Assembly (NCBI RefSeq): GCF_001418335.1
Contig: NZ_LIPP01000170.1
Span: forward strand, 1-58,754
Direction: 5' to 3'
Length of the DNA stretch: 58,754 nt
Origin: Streptomyces aurantiacus
GTDB lineage: Bacteria > Actinomycetota > Actinomycetes > Streptomycetales > Streptomycetaceae
The translations under genes were made by a program, and so were the position numbers. The notes beneath the pieces were generated by a model that was not told the origin of the DNA, searched no databases, and was given only the letters and a program-made list of their open reading frames with translations. The first letter of the stretch is position 1; every line of letters starts with the position of its first letter. Positions 16,625 through 25,744 of this stretch are shown piece by piece.

Positions 16625-16854
16625 GACGCACCCATGTGCGGGGAAGTGGCCCCGGCAGCCGTCGGAGCAGCGGTTGACGCCCGTGCACGGGCGTCCCGGC
16701 AACCTGCGGACGGCGATGTCGCGACAGGCGGGGTGGTGGTCGGCCGAGGTGCCGGGAACGGCGCGTCCGACGCCGTCGCCGGACCCGTCGAAAGAGCGAC
16801 GGCCACCGGCACCGCGAGCATCCCCCGTGGCGTTCTGCTTGCGGACTGTTCCAT
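16612..16854 (-). pseudogene. Orphan signal-peptide ORF, possible gene remnant
   Basis: An 80-residue reading frame. The ATG at 16854 has AGGGGGAA just upstream, and the first 35 residues look like a signal peptide (PRGMLAVPVAVALSTGPATASDA). The rest is low-complexity Ala/Pro/Thr and matches nothing I know. It may be the start of a secreted protein whose body was lost when the adjacent AraC gene decayed. It is in an adjacent frame to that remnant and overlaps it slightly. Confidence 0.35.
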
Positions 16855-17046
16855 GCGTTCCCCCTGGTTACTGGTGCGGTCGTGTCCCCCCAGATGTAGC
16901 GGCTCGCGTGTTGTTCGCGTTCGAAGCCTGGTGCCGAACAAACAATTCCTGAAAAATGCGACGCCGGAACGCACGTCGTGGCACGGGGTATCGGGGAGCC
17001 GCAGGATCTCGCGGAGGGCTGCGGTGATCATCGGGGAGGTGCGGCG

Positions 17047-20000
17047 ATGCCGCGCAGAGAGCGACCGCTGGACGCGGGGGACGGTCCGTTACGCGAATTC
17101 GCCGCAGGGCTGAGGAAGTTGCGGCACAAGGCGGGCAATCCGCCCTACCGGGAACTGGCGGAACAGGCGCACTTTTCCATTTCCACCCTGTCCTCCGCCG
17201 CCTCCGGGCAGCGGCTGCCGACACTCGTGGTGACCCTGGCGTACGTGCGGGCCTGCGACGGCGACACCGAGGAGTGGCGGGAGCGGTGGCAGGAGGCCGC
17301 GGCGCTCCTGGGGGACGTGGACGCGGAGGCCGAGGTCGGACAGGCCCCACCGTACGCGGGGCTGCGGTCCTTTCGAGAGCAGGACTCCGAGTGGTTCTTC
17401 GGGCGGGAACGGCTGCTGGAGGAGTTGGGCGGGCGGCTGGAGCGGCAGCGGTTCGTAGTGGTGATCGGGGCCTCCGGCTCGGGCAAGTCCTCGCTCCTGC
17501 GGGCCGGGTTGGTGCCCCGGCTGAAGCAGGCGGAGGGTACGACGGTGGTCGTACTGACGCCTGGCGTACGGCCGTTGGAGGAGTGCGCCGTGCGGCTGGG
17601 GGCGTTGGCCGGAGTCACGCCGGGTGTCCTGTACCGGGAGTTGCGGGAGGACCCCGAGAACCTCGGGCGGCTGGCCCGGCAGATCAGCGCACGGTCCGAT
17701 GCGGTGGGTGCCGAACTCGTCCTGGTCGTGGATCAGTTCGAGGAAACCTTCACGCTCTGCCAGGACGCCGCCGAACGCAACGCCTTCATCGAGGCTCTCG
17801 TCTCCGCCTCCGCCTCCTCCTCCTCCGACGGCCGTTGTCGCGTCGCCCTGGGCACACGCGCCGACTTCTACGCGCACTGCACCCACCACGCCTCCCTGGT
17901 GGAGGCGATGCGCGACGCGCAGGTGCCCGTCGGGCCGATGAGCCTGGACGAGTTGCGTCGTGCCGTGGTGCGGCCCGCTCAGCGGGCCGGGCTGACCGTC
18001 GAGGGCGCTCTGCTGGCGACGCTCACCGCACAGGCGCACGGCCAGGCCGGCGTGCTGCCGCTCCTGTCGCACACCCTGCTGCAGACCTGGCGGCGCCGGC
18101 GGGGCAACGCGCTGACGCTGGACGGGTTCGAGGCGGCGGGCGGCCTGGAGGGTGGCCTCGCCCGTACCGCCGAGGAGTTCTACCAGCAGCTGGACGAGGG
18201 GCGGCAGCAGCTGGCCCGACAGGTGTTCGTACGGCTGACCGCACTCGGCGACGGCACGGAGGACACTCGGCGTCCGGCCCGCCTGGACGAGCTGGACGGG
18301 CTGTCAGGGGCCGGTGGAGCAGGAGACGGTGGAGCAGGAGACGGTGGTGGCAGGGCGGACCGGGGGTCCGACAGCGGAGGGGCCGGCGGTGGAGAGGCTG
18401 ACGGCGGCAGGGGCGACCGCGGAGGGTACGGCGACGGCGCGACCCGTGGCGGAACCGGCGACGGTGAGATCCGTGCCGTACTCGACCTGGCCGCGAGCGC
18501 CCGACTGCTGACCCTGGACCGCGAACGCGTGGAGCTGGCCCACGAGGCGCTGATCAGATGCTGGCCCCGGCTGCACGGCTGGCTGACCGAGGACCGCGAG
18601 GCCACCCGGACCGCGCGCCGCCTCACCGACGCCGCCCAGACCTGGGAGTCGCTGGGGCGGGAGCCGGGCGCGCTGTACCGCGGCACCCGTCTCGCCATGG
18701 CCGCCGGGCTCGACCGTACGGCGCTGTCCGTACCGGAGCGGGAGTTTCTGGACGCCGGGCTGGCCGCGCAGGCGGCGGAGCACGCGACGGTGCGGCGCCG
18801 GACCCGGTTCCGGCGCCTGGGCGTCGGACTGCTGAGCGCCCTGCTCGTGCTGTCCACCACGACCGCGGTCCTCGCCGTGCGGGCGCAGCGGGCGGCGGAC
18901 CGGCAGCGCGATGCGGCAGGTTCCCAGCGCGTCGCCGAACGGGCCGCGGCGCTGCGCACGGTCAACCCTGCTCTGGCCGCTCAACTGAGCCTGGCCGCGT
19001 ACCGGTTGTCGCCCACGCCGGAGGCCGGCGGCAGCGTACTCAGCACCTTCGCCACGCCGTACGCCACCCAGCTGACCGGCCGGCAGGGCGCCGTCACCAC
19101 GGTGGCGTTCAGCGCCGACGGCCGGGTCCTGGTCACCGGCGGCGCCGACCGGACCGTGCGCTTGCAAGGGGTGTCCGATCCGCACCGGCCGACCGAGCCG
19201 GTCACGCTGGGCCGTCTCGGCGACACCGTACGCACGGTCGCCGTCGGCCCCGACGGGCGGCTCCTCGCTGCCGGGGGCGAGGACGGCACGGTGTCGGTGT
19301 GGGACATCGGCGACGTACGGCGCCCCCGGCTCGCGGCGCGGCTGCCCGACGACGCCGGCCCGGTCGTCGGGGTGGAGTTCGACGCCGACGGACGTACCCT
19401 CACGACCGCCGCCCGCGACGGAATCCGGGTGTGGCAGCTGTCGGACCCCCGCCGTCCGCGAGACCTCGTCGCCCTGGACGCTGACGTCGACATCACCGCG
19501 GCGGCGTTCCGCCCCACCGACCGTACGGTGGCCACGGGCCACGTCGACGGAACGGTGCGGCTGTGGCAACCGACGACGTCGGACGGCCGCCCGCGGCCTC
19601 TGTCGACCCGCCCCACCCGGCTGGGCGCAGCCGACCGGAGCGACCGGAGCGACCGGACCGGCGAGGCCGCCCGACCCGGATCCGCCGCCCATACCGCCCA
19701 CACCGGCCAGGTGAACGCGATGGCGTTCACCCCCGACGGACGTCGACTCGCCACCGGCGGCGCCGACTTCACCGCTCGGCTGTGGGACGTGAGTGGGTCG
19801 GGCCCGCCCCACCGGACGCAGACGCTCACCTCGCACACCGACGCCGTCAACGCCGTCGCCTTCGCACCCGACGGGCGTCAGCTGGCCACCGCGGGCACCG
19901 ACGGCACCGTGCGGCGATGGGCCGTGAGCCGTGGCGGCTCCGCGACCGAGGCGGCCGTTCTCATGGGGCACACCGGCAGTGTCAGGGCGTTGGCTTTCGA

Positions 20001-21099
20001 GCCCAGGGGAGGGCGCACGCTGGCCAGCGGCAGCGAGGACCAGAGCGCCCGCCTCTGGGACCTGCCCGGCCCCGCTCTCACCGGCCACACCAGCTCGCTC
20101 TACTCCGTCGCCTTCCGCCCGGACGGACGCCTGCTCGCCACCGCCGGCTACGACAGCACGGTGCGCCTGTGGAACCTCGCCGACCGGGACCGCCCACGCG
20201 AACTCCCCCCGCTCACCGGCCACACGGGGCCTGTCAACTCCGTCGCCTTCCATCCCGACGGCCGCACCCTGGCCAGTGCCAGCGCCGACGGCACCGTGCG
20301 GTTATGGACCCTGCGAGCGGCACACGGCGTCCTTCCTCTCCGCACCGTGCCCGCCGGGATCGGCCACGTCAACGCGCTCGCGTTCAGCCCGGACGGGCGC
20401 ACCCTCGTCACCGGTGGCGAGCAGGGCACCGTACGCCTCTGGAACACCGCGGACGTACGCAGTCCGCGCCCGCTGGCCGCCCTGCGGTTGACCGGGGCGG
20501 TGGACTCCGTGGCATTCGCCCCCGACGGCCGTACCCTCGCCGTGGCGAGCCGGAACCGGACGGCCACCCTCTGGGGCGTCACCAGCCGGCGCCACCCCGC
20601 CCGTCTGTCGGTCCTCACCGGCCACACCGGCGCGATGAAGTCGGTCGCCTTCGCACCCGACGGGCGCACGCTGGCCACCGGCAGCGAGGACCGCACCGTG
20701 CGCCTCTGGAATGTCACCGACCTGCGGCACCCGCTCACCCGCGACCGTCTCACCGGCTACGCCGACGGCGTCATGTCCGTCGCCTTCGCGCCGGGCGGAC
20801 GGCAGTTGGCCACCGCGAGCTCCGACAAGAAGGTACGGCTGTACGGTCTGACAGCCGGCGGCGAGGCCGGGGAACCGGAGCTGCTGACCGCCCACGACAA
20901 GCCGGTGGACACCCTCGCCTTCAGCCCCGACGGCCGCACCCTGGCCACCGGGAGCGAGGACTGGACCGCCCTGCTCTGGGACCCCGACATCGAACGGGTC
21001 GCCGACCGGATCTGCGACACGGTCTTCCCCGCGATCACCCGCGCCGAATGGCGACAGTACTTCCCGCAGTGGAACTACCGCCCGCCTTGCGGAAGTTGA
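17047..21099 (+). CDS. XRE-STAND NTPase with WD40 propeller repeats
   Basis: A 1350-residue protein. Residues 15-80 are an XRE-like HTH; residues 100-500 are an nSTAND1 ATPase (Walker A GASGSGKSS with Lys147, Walker B LVLVVDQFEE with Asp229). Residues about 594-613 are a membrane helix. From about residue 670 to the end lie roughly 13-14 WD40 repeats with recurring DGRTLA, TVRLWN and GHT units. A Gly/Asp-rich low-complexity insert fills residues 419-476. The ATG at 17047 has GGGGAGGTG upstream. Codon 1086 (20302-20304) is TTA, hinting at bldA dependence. Such proteins are signalling switches or conflict-system sensors; the ligand is unknown. Confidence 0.9.
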   Translation: MPRRERPLDAGDGPLREFAAGLRKLRHKAGNPPYRELAEQAHFSISTLSSAASGQRLPTLVVTLAYVRACDGDTEEWRERWQEAAALLGDVDAEAEVGQAPPYAGLRSFREQDSEWFFGRERLLEELGGRLERQRFVVVIGASGSGKSSLLRAGLVPRLKQAEGTTVVVLTPGVRPLEECAVRLGALAGVTPGVLYRELREDPENLGRLARQISARSDAVGAELVLVVDQFEETFTLCQDAAERNAFIEALVSASASSSSDGRCRVALGTRADFYAHCTHHASLVEAMRDAQVPVGPMSLDELRRAVVRPAQRAGLTVEGALLATLTAQAHGQAGVLPLLSHTLLQTWRRRRGNALTLDGFEAAGGLEGGLARTAEEFYQQLDEGRQQLARQVFVRLTALGDGTEDTRRPARLDELDGLSGAGGAGDGGAGDGGGRADRGSDSGGAGGGEADGGRGDRGGYGDGATRGGTGDGEIRAVLDLAASARLLTLDRERVELAHEALIRCWPRLHGWLTEDREATRTARRLTDAAQTWESLGREPGALYRGTRLAMAAGLDRTALSVPEREFLDAGLAAQAAEHATVRRRTRFRRLGVGLLSALLVLSTTTAVLAVRAQRAADRQRDAAGSQRVAERAAALRTVNPALAAQLSLAAYRLSPTPEAGGSVLSTFATPYATQLTGRQGAVTTVAFSADGRVLVTGGADRTVRLQGVSDPHRPTEPVTLGRLGDTVRTVAVGPDGRLLAAGGEDGTVSVWDIGDVRRPRLAARLPDDAGPVVGVEFDADGRTLTTAARDGIRVWQLSDPRRPRDLVALDADVDITAAAFRPTDRTVATGHVDGTVRLWQPTTSDGRPRPLSTRPTRLGAADRSDRSDRTGEAARPGSAAHTAHTGQVNAMAFTPDGRRLATGGADFTARLWDVSGSGPPHRTQTLTSHTDAVNAVAFAPDGRQLATAGTDGTVRRWAVSRGGSATEAAVLMGHTGSVRALAFEPRGGRTLASGSEDQSARLWDLPGPALTGHTSSLYSVAFRPDGRLLATAGYDSTVRLWNLADRDRPRELPPLTGHTGPVNSVAFHPDGRTLASASADGTVRLWTLRAAHGVLPLRTVPAGIGHVNALAFSPDGRTLVTGGEQGTVRLWNTADVRSPRPLAALRLTGAVDSVAFAPDGRTLAVASRNRTATLWGVTSRRHPARLSVLTGHTGAMKSVAFAPDGRTLATGSEDRTVRLWNVTDLRHPLTRDRLTGYADGVMSVAFAPGGRQLATASSDKKVRLYGLTAGGEAGEPELLTAHDKPVDTLAFSPDGRTLATGSEDWTALLWDPDIERVADRICDTVFPAITRAEWRQYFPQWNYRPPCGS

Positions 21100-21248
21100 C
21101 GGGCCGGCCACCTGGCCGAGGCTGTACGGAACAGGCCCGCGCCCGCTGCACCGACCGAACCGTTGACCACGTGGCTACTCGCGCATCCGGGCGTGGAGGC
21201 GAGCTGAGGCGAAGAGCACCTCCTGCTGCGTGCACTCGGCCGCATGGC

Positions 21249-21282
21249 GGAAGGCCGTGCCGAGTATGCCGACACGGCCTCC
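21249..21282. terminator. Hairpin between convergent genes
   Basis: GGAAGGCCGTG (21249-21259) faces CACGGCCTCC (21273-21282), with one bulge and a 13-base loop. It sits between the WD40 gene and the 2OG oxygenase gene and could end either transcript. The remaining bases of this 190-base gap show nothing else. Confidence 0.4.
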
Positions 21283-21290
21283 GGAGCGGG

Positions 21291-22121
21291 TCACGCCCAG
21301 ATGATCAGGCGATTGTCCGCGGTCACACCGACGAAGAACGCCAGGGTCAGTCGGCGGCCCTTGGTGCTCGGGGTGATGAAGTGGTAGTTGCGGGTGTCGA
21401 AGAAGATGCCCTCGCCCAGTTCCGGGGTGAGAGTCAGGTGCGGTTCGCGGGCGACGATGGTCTGGGACCAGCCGAAGCCGATGCGGTCCTCGTCGTCCGT
21501 CGGGCGCCAGCGCCGGCGGAAGACGTTCAGTTCGCCGCCGTCCTCGGGCAGGCTGATGTAGCAGTTGAACCCGAGCTGGGCGATCGGGGTGTGGTCGAAG
21601 ACACCGGGGAACTCGCGGACCACCTCGTCGAAGTGCATCCGCGGATCGCCCTTCAACTCGCGCACCATCCCCGCGAACAGGCTCCGCCCACCCACGGTCG
21701 CCCGGCTGACCGGCCCGTCCCAGGCCTCGGCGATCTGCGCGATCAGCGCCTCCATCGGGTCGTCGGCGCCGGTCGCCTTCGCCCACTGCTCCTCGGCCTT
21801 GCGGGCGTCCTGCCAGTATTCGGGGCGGAGCTGGCCGTCCAGGTAGTAGTCGTAGACCGCCGGCCCGAATTTGGCGATCGGCGGCCAGATGCGTCGCTCG
21901 TCGTAGGTGCTGAACTCGGTGCCGTCCAGTTGCGCGCAGAGTTGCACACAGCCCTCCGGCGTGAGCATGTCCGGTACCCGGATCGCGCCGAGGGTGCCCG
22001 CCGCGAGCCGCAGCAGAGCTTCGCGGTTCAACGGCGAGGTGGTCTCGGCGTCGAAAAGCGGATCGACCTGTTGGACGACTTCGGTGTTCCGGATGAGATG
22101 GTCGGCGTCGGTCGGCTTCAA
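21291..22121 (-). CDS. 2-oxoglutarate/Fe(II)-dependent oxygenase
   Basis: A 276-residue oxygenase. The iron facial triad is visible as MHFDEV (His-x-Asp) and the histidine of TRNYHFITP, with the 2-oxoglutarate-binding arginine in STKGRRLTLAFF. The start is taken as TTG at 22121, since GAGGAG lies 7 bases upstream; an ATG further up lacks a site. It marks the left edge of the clavam cluster and is divergent from the OrfC-like aminotransferase. It is not a clavaminate synthase homologue. It may hydroxylate or desaturate a clavam or an amino acid precursor, but the substrate cannot be read from sequence. Confidence 0.82.
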   Translation of the reverse strand: MKPTDADHLIRNTEVVQQVDPLFDAETTSPLNREALLRLAAGTLGAIRVPDMLTPEGCVQLCAQLDGTEFSTYDERRIWPPIAKFGPAVYDYYLDGQLRPEYWQDARKAEEQWAKATGADDPMEALIAQIAEAWDGPVSRATVGGRSLFAGMVRELKGDPRMHFDEVVREFPGVFDHTPIAQLGFNCYISLPEDGGELNVFRRRWRPTDDEDRIGFGWSQTIVAREPHLTLTPELGEGIFFDTRNYHFITPSTKGRRLTLAFFVGVTADNRLIIWA

Positions 22122-22318
22122 TGCACGTCTCCTCAACTCCGGCCGGTCTGGACCGGCTCCGGTGGCCTGACGGCCACCACGGGTCTCCATCCTCCGGAGG
22201 CTCTTCGACAGTCCGTTGGACGATCCCGCTGTCGTCCGCACTGTGTTCGGGGACAAGGGGAGGGCGAGGGAGTCAAACCGGTTGTCCCGCCGGTCTCAAG
22301 CCCCGGCTGAAACCGTGA
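22122..22318. promoter_or_regulatory. Divergent promoter region, left arm of the cluster
   Basis: This is a 197-base gap between the divergent oxygenase and aminotransferase genes. It contains two dyads: CCGGTC-TG-GACCGG near 22143 and GGTGGCC-TGAC-GGCCACC near 22162. Either could bind a regulator. No clear promoter hexamers are visible. Confidence 0.4.
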
Positions 22319-23491
22319 ATGTCCATGAGCCTCAACAAGACGCTGTTGTCACAACGGGCGGCCGGCCTCACACCGTTGTCCGTGGGCCGTCTGGCGGCGA
22401 CCGCACGTGAGCGGGGCGCCGTGGACCTGGCCAGTGGAGTACCCCTGGGCAATCCTCCGGAGGCTGTCCTCGCGGCAGCCACGGCCGCGATGCGTGCGGG
22501 CCACAACCAGTACGCCCCCGGTGCCGGAAGCCCGCAGCTGCGCGCCGTGGTCGCCGAGCGTCTGCGCCGCGACAGAGCAGCGGTCGTGGATCCCGAACAT
22601 GAGGTCACCATCACCAGCGGTGCCACCGAGGGGGTGCTGGCGGCGCTCCTGACCTGTGTCGACCCGGGCGACGAGGTCCTCGTACCGGAACCCTGGTTCG
22701 AGTCCTATCCGGGCGCTGTACGGCTCGTCGGCGCGGTGCCCCGCCCGGTGCCGCTGACCTCCGACGGCTGGCGGCTTGACATCGATGTCGTCCGCGCCGC
22801 GATCACCCCGCGTACCCGTGCGATCCTCCTCAACACGCCGCACAACCCCACCGGCCGCGTCTTCTCCGCCGCCGAGACCGCCGCGCTCATGGAGGTCTGC
22901 GTCCGACAGGACATCGTGTGCATCACCGACGAGGTGTACGACAACTTCGTCTTCGGCCGGTCCGAGATGACCTCGCCACTGGATCTGCCGTCGGCGCGCG
23001 AGCACGTGATCGCGGTGGGCAGTTTCTCCAAGTCCCTGCAGATGTCCGGTTGGCGGCTGGGGTACTGCGTGGCGTCGCCCGCCCTCACCGCGGGGCTGCG
23101 CCGGGTGGTGGAACGCACGACGGTGTGCGCCCCCACGCCGCTGCAGGAGGGCGCGGCGGCGGTGAGCACCGCGAGTTCGGGTGCGGAGAACTTCCGGTCG
23201 ACCCGGGAGGCGATGGTCGAGCGGCTTGCCGAGGCCGGCATGGAGGTGTCCCCTCCGGAGGGTGGCTGGTTCGTGTTCGCGCGGATCGACCGGGTCACCC
23301 CGCTGCCCGCAGGCGAATTCGCCACCCGGCTGCTCGACGAGGCGGGGGTCCTGGTGGCGCCGGGCTCCGCCTTCTTCGCCGATCCCCGGGACGGCGATCG
23401 CTGGATCCGTACGTGCTTCGTCCGGGACTTCGAGATCATGGATCAAGGTATGAAGAGGCTGGAGAACTACCTGCGCCCGGCGGCGTGGTGA
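22319..23491 (+). CDS. Class I/II PLP aminotransferase, OrfC-like
   Basis: A 390-residue fold-type I aminotransferase. It shows the substrate/PLP region TSGATEGVLAALL, the motif NTPHNPTGRVF, Asp in ITDEVYDNFVF and the PLP lysine at about 238 in GSFSKSLQMSGWRLG. In S. clavuligerus an aminotransferase called OrfC belongs to the alanylclavam genes orfA-orfD, and the other three have counterparts at 40-44 kb here. It therefore probably handles the amino group of the alanyl side chain or its precursor. The ribosome binding site is weak; ATG at 22325 is an alternative. Confidence 0.82.
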   Translation: MSMSLNKTLLSQRAAGLTPLSVGRLAATARERGAVDLASGVPLGNPPEAVLAAATAAMRAGHNQYAPGAGSPQLRAVVAERLRRDRAAVVDPEHEVTITSGATEGVLAALLTCVDPGDEVLVPEPWFESYPGAVRLVGAVPRPVPLTSDGWRLDIDVVRAAITPRTRAILLNTPHNPTGRVFSAAETAALMEVCVRQDIVCITDEVYDNFVFGRSEMTSPLDLPSAREHVIAVGSFSKSLQMSGWRLGYCVASPALTAGLRRVVERTTVCAPTPLQEGAAAVSTASSGAENFRSTREAMVERLAEAGMEVSPPEGGWFVFARIDRVTPLPAGEFATRLLDEAGVLVAPGSAFFADPRDGDRWIRTCFVRDFEIMDQGMKRLENYLRPAAW

Positions 23492-23531
23492 CCGGCTTCC
23501 CGGATTCCTCCTGCTGCACTGGACGGGACAC

Positions 23532-24245
23532 ATGACCCAGAACGAGCAGGCCGTCGACCGGGAGATGTGGTCGGCACTCGGCGCGCTGAGTGCCGCCGCC
23601 GCCGTCATCGGGGTCTCCTTCGGCGCGATCGCGGTCGCCTCCGGTGTGCCGGGCTGGCTCGCGATCGCCATGTCGGTGTTCATCCACGCCGGTGGCGCCC
23701 AGTTCCTGTCCGCCGGGCTGCTGGCTGTGGGCAACCCGGTCGCGGCGGTGGTCGGCGGACTCCTGCTGAACGCCCGTCATCTGCCCTTCGGTCTCGCCCT
23801 TCGCGACACCCTGGGCGACACCTGGTGGGCCCGGGTCGCAGGGAGCCAGCTCATCAGCGACGAGTCGGTGGCGTTCGCGCTGAGCCGGCCGGAGGGGCCG
23901 GCGCGCCGCCGCGCCTTCTGGGCCTGCGGCATCGCGCTCACCTTCGCCTGGGACGGCGGCACGGTCGTCGGCGTACTCCTCGCGGGCAGCGTCGGTGACC
24001 CGAACGCCTTGGGCATGGACACCGCGTTTCCCGCCGGCCTGCTCGCCCTCGTCCTGCCCTCACTGCGCGACCGGACCACTCGTGACGCCGCCCTGCTCGG
24101 CTCCGCCCTGGCCCTGCTCACCACCCCGCTGCTGCCCGCCGGTATCCCCCTGATGCTCTCCCTGGCCGCGCTCGCCCTCCCCGCTCTGACCTCGCTGCGC
24201 CGCGACGACCCGGTGTCGAACACCGGTGAGGAGGGTCTCCGATGA
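23532..24245 (+). CDS. azlC: AzlC-family amino acid exporter subunit
   Basis: A 237-residue membrane protein with the AzlC pattern: GVSFGAIAVASGVPGW near the N-terminus, MSVFIHAGGAQFLSAGLL, NARHLPFGLALRD and ISDESVAFAL. AzlC and AzlD form an exporter of branched-chain amino acids and analogues. It lies 40 bases after the aminotransferase and overlaps azlD by four bases. Inside a clavam cluster it is a good candidate for exporting an amino-acid-like clavam such as alanylclavam. Confidence 0.9.
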   Translation: MTQNEQAVDREMWSALGALSAAAAVIGVSFGAIAVASGVPGWLAIAMSVFIHAGGAQFLSAGLLAVGNPVAAVVGGLLLNARHLPFGLALRDTLGDTWWARVAGSQLISDESVAFALSRPEGPARRRAFWACGIALTFAWDGGTVVGVLLAGSVGDPNALGMDTAFPAGLLALVLPSLRDRTTRDAALLGSALALLTTPLLPAGIPLMLSLAALALPALTSLRRDDPVSNTGEEGLR

Positions 24246-24556
24246 CGACGATGGTTCTCGCCGTGGCCGCACTGGCGATCGGCACGTACATCACGCGCCT
24301 GGCCGGCCCGTTGCTCTACCACCGGTTGACGCTGCCCGCGGCCGTCGTACGCCTGCTGCCCATCATGGCCGCCGTCCCCCTGACCGCGCTGTGCGTCACG
24401 GGCGCGCTGACCGAGGCAGGGTCCTTCGCCGGCTGGGCCCGGCCCGCCGGGGTCGCCGTCGCTCTGGTCCTCGCCCTTCGCCGTACTTCCTTCGCGGTCA
24501 TCGTGATCGCGGCGGCGGGCACCACCGCCCTGCTACGGCTCTGTGGAGTCCCCTGA
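24242..24556 (+). CDS. azlD: AzlD-family exporter small subunit
   Basis: A 104-residue protein with four hydrophobic segments and the AzlD landmark IGTYITRLAGPLL near the N-terminus. The ATG overlaps the stop of azlC, the usual coupled arrangement. It works with AzlC in amino acid export. Confidence 0.88.
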   Translation: MTTMVLAVAALAIGTYITRLAGPLLYHRLTLPAAVVRLLPIMAAVPLTALCVTGALTEAGSFAGWARPAGVAVALVLALRRTSFAVIVIAAAGTTALLRLCGVP

Positions 24557-24590
24557 CTTCCCGGTACAGGTCGACTTCCCGAGACAGGTC
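24555..24590 (+). repeat. Two 18-base tandem repeats
   Basis: GACTTCCCGGTACAGGTC (24555-24572) is followed directly by GACTTCCCGAGACAGGTC (24573-24590), identical at 16 of 18 positions. They begin at the azlD stop codon and lie about 160 bases before the MetX-like gene. Direct repeats of this kind suit a SARP-type activator, but the spacing is not the classic 11 or 22 bases. The rest of the gap to 24748 shows nothing clear. Confidence 0.5.
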
Positions 24591-24748
24591 CGAGCAGCTT
24601 TCTGGTCAGCCGACGATCGAACCACCAAGGGAAGATGTTGTCGCAATACCGTACGCAAGGTGGAAATCTCACCTCTCCGGTCCGTGACGCCCCTGCCTGC
24701 CACCGTTCCGGCACACCCCATGTGCCCACCACTGCTCAGGAGGCCCTC

Positions 24749-25744
24749 ATGTCTGTCGCCACTTACCGCCTGGGTGACCTGCCCCTGGAAAGCGGAGAGA
24801 TCCTGCGCGACGCGCAGATCACCTACGCCATGCACGGGCAGTTGGCCCCCGACCGGCGCAACGTCGTTCTGTGCCCCACCTTCTTCGGCGGCGACCACAC
24901 CGGTTACGACTGGCTCATCGGAAGCGGGCGACCGCTGGACACCGACCGCTACTGCGTCGTCGTACCGGGGCTGTTCGGCAACGGCTTCTCCAGCTCCCCG
25001 AGCAATCATCCGAGCGGCTCCCGGTTCCCCGCTATCTCGTCCCGGGACAATGTCGTGGCCCAGCACCGGCTGGTCACCGAGGAGTTGGGGGCTGCCGAGC
25101 TGGCGCTGGTGACCGGGTGGTCGATGGGGGCGATGCACGCCTACCAGTGGGCGGTGTCGTACCCGCAGCTGGTGGCCCGGCTCGCGCCGATCTGTGGCTC
25201 CGCCACGACCAGCGAGGCCACCCGGGTCTTCCTGTCCGCGCTGGGCTCCGCCCTGCGCGGCGACGGGCCCGCGAAGCGACGGCTGCGCGCGGCGGCCCGG
25301 GTGTTCGCCGGCTGGGCGGCCTCCCACGAGTTCTGGGCGGAGCGGCTTTACCGGGAGCTGGGGTTCGTGGACCGGGACGCCTATCTCACCGGCTTCTGGG
25401 ACGCATTCTTCACCAGCCGTGACGTCGACGACCTGCTGGTGATGGTCAGTACCTGGGAGCGCAGTGACGTCGGTGCGACCCGCGGGTACGGCGGGAGCGT
25501 GCGGACGGCGCTTGAGGCCGTGCGAGCCGACACGGTGTTGCTGCCCGGTCTGCGCGACCAGTGTTTCGCGCCCCAGGACGAGGCCGCGACGGCCCGGATC
25601 GTCCCGAGCTCCACGCTGAGCGTCATCCCTGGCGTCTGGGGCCACCTCGCGGGCTCGGGGGCGACGGCGGCGGACCGTGACTTCGTCGCCGGCGCCCTCG
25701 GCCGGCTGTTGGAGCGCACCCGGGCGGTTGCCGAACGTCCGTGA
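24749..25744 (+). CDS. MetX-like alpha/beta-hydrolase
   Basis: A 331-residue member of the homoserine O-acetyltransferase-like alpha/beta-hydrolases. The nucleophile elbow is GWSMGAMHAY, the acid is likely the Asp of LRDQCFAPQD and the histidine lies in GVWGHLAGSG. Residues near the N-terminus (TYAMHGQLAPDRRNVVLCPT) also fit. The ATG at 24749 has AGGAGG upstream. No cysteine or methionine genes are near, so a metabolic MetX role is unlikely. It could acylate or deacylate a clavam side chain. The function is inferred only from location. Confidence 0.8.
   Translation: MSVATYRLGDLPLESGEILRDAQITYAMHGQLAPDRRNVVLCPTFFGGDHTGYDWLIGSGRPLDTDRYCVVVPGLFGNGFSSSPSNHPSGSRFPAISSRDNVVAQHRLVTEELGAAELALVTGWSMGAMHAYQWAVSYPQLVARLAPICGSATTSEATRVFLSALGSALRGDGPAKRRLRAAARVFAGWAASHEFWAERLYRELGFVDRDAYLTGFWDAFFTSRDVDDLLVMVSTWERSDVGATRGYGGSVRTALEAVRADTVLLPGLRDQCFAPQDEAATARIVPSSTLSVIPGVWGHLAGSGATAADRDFVAGALGRLLERTRAVAERP

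Noticed and set aside
18304..20253. Long open frame on the minus strand across the WD40 gene
   Set aside because: It mirrors the high-GC codon bias of the real plus-strand gene, has no ribosome binding site and no recognisable domain.
21291..23491. Capreomycidine or streptolidine-type pair (2OG oxygenase with PLP enzyme)
   Set aside because: The surroundings are clavam genes, the aminotransferase resembles ordinary class I/II enzymes, and the rest of such pathways is missing.
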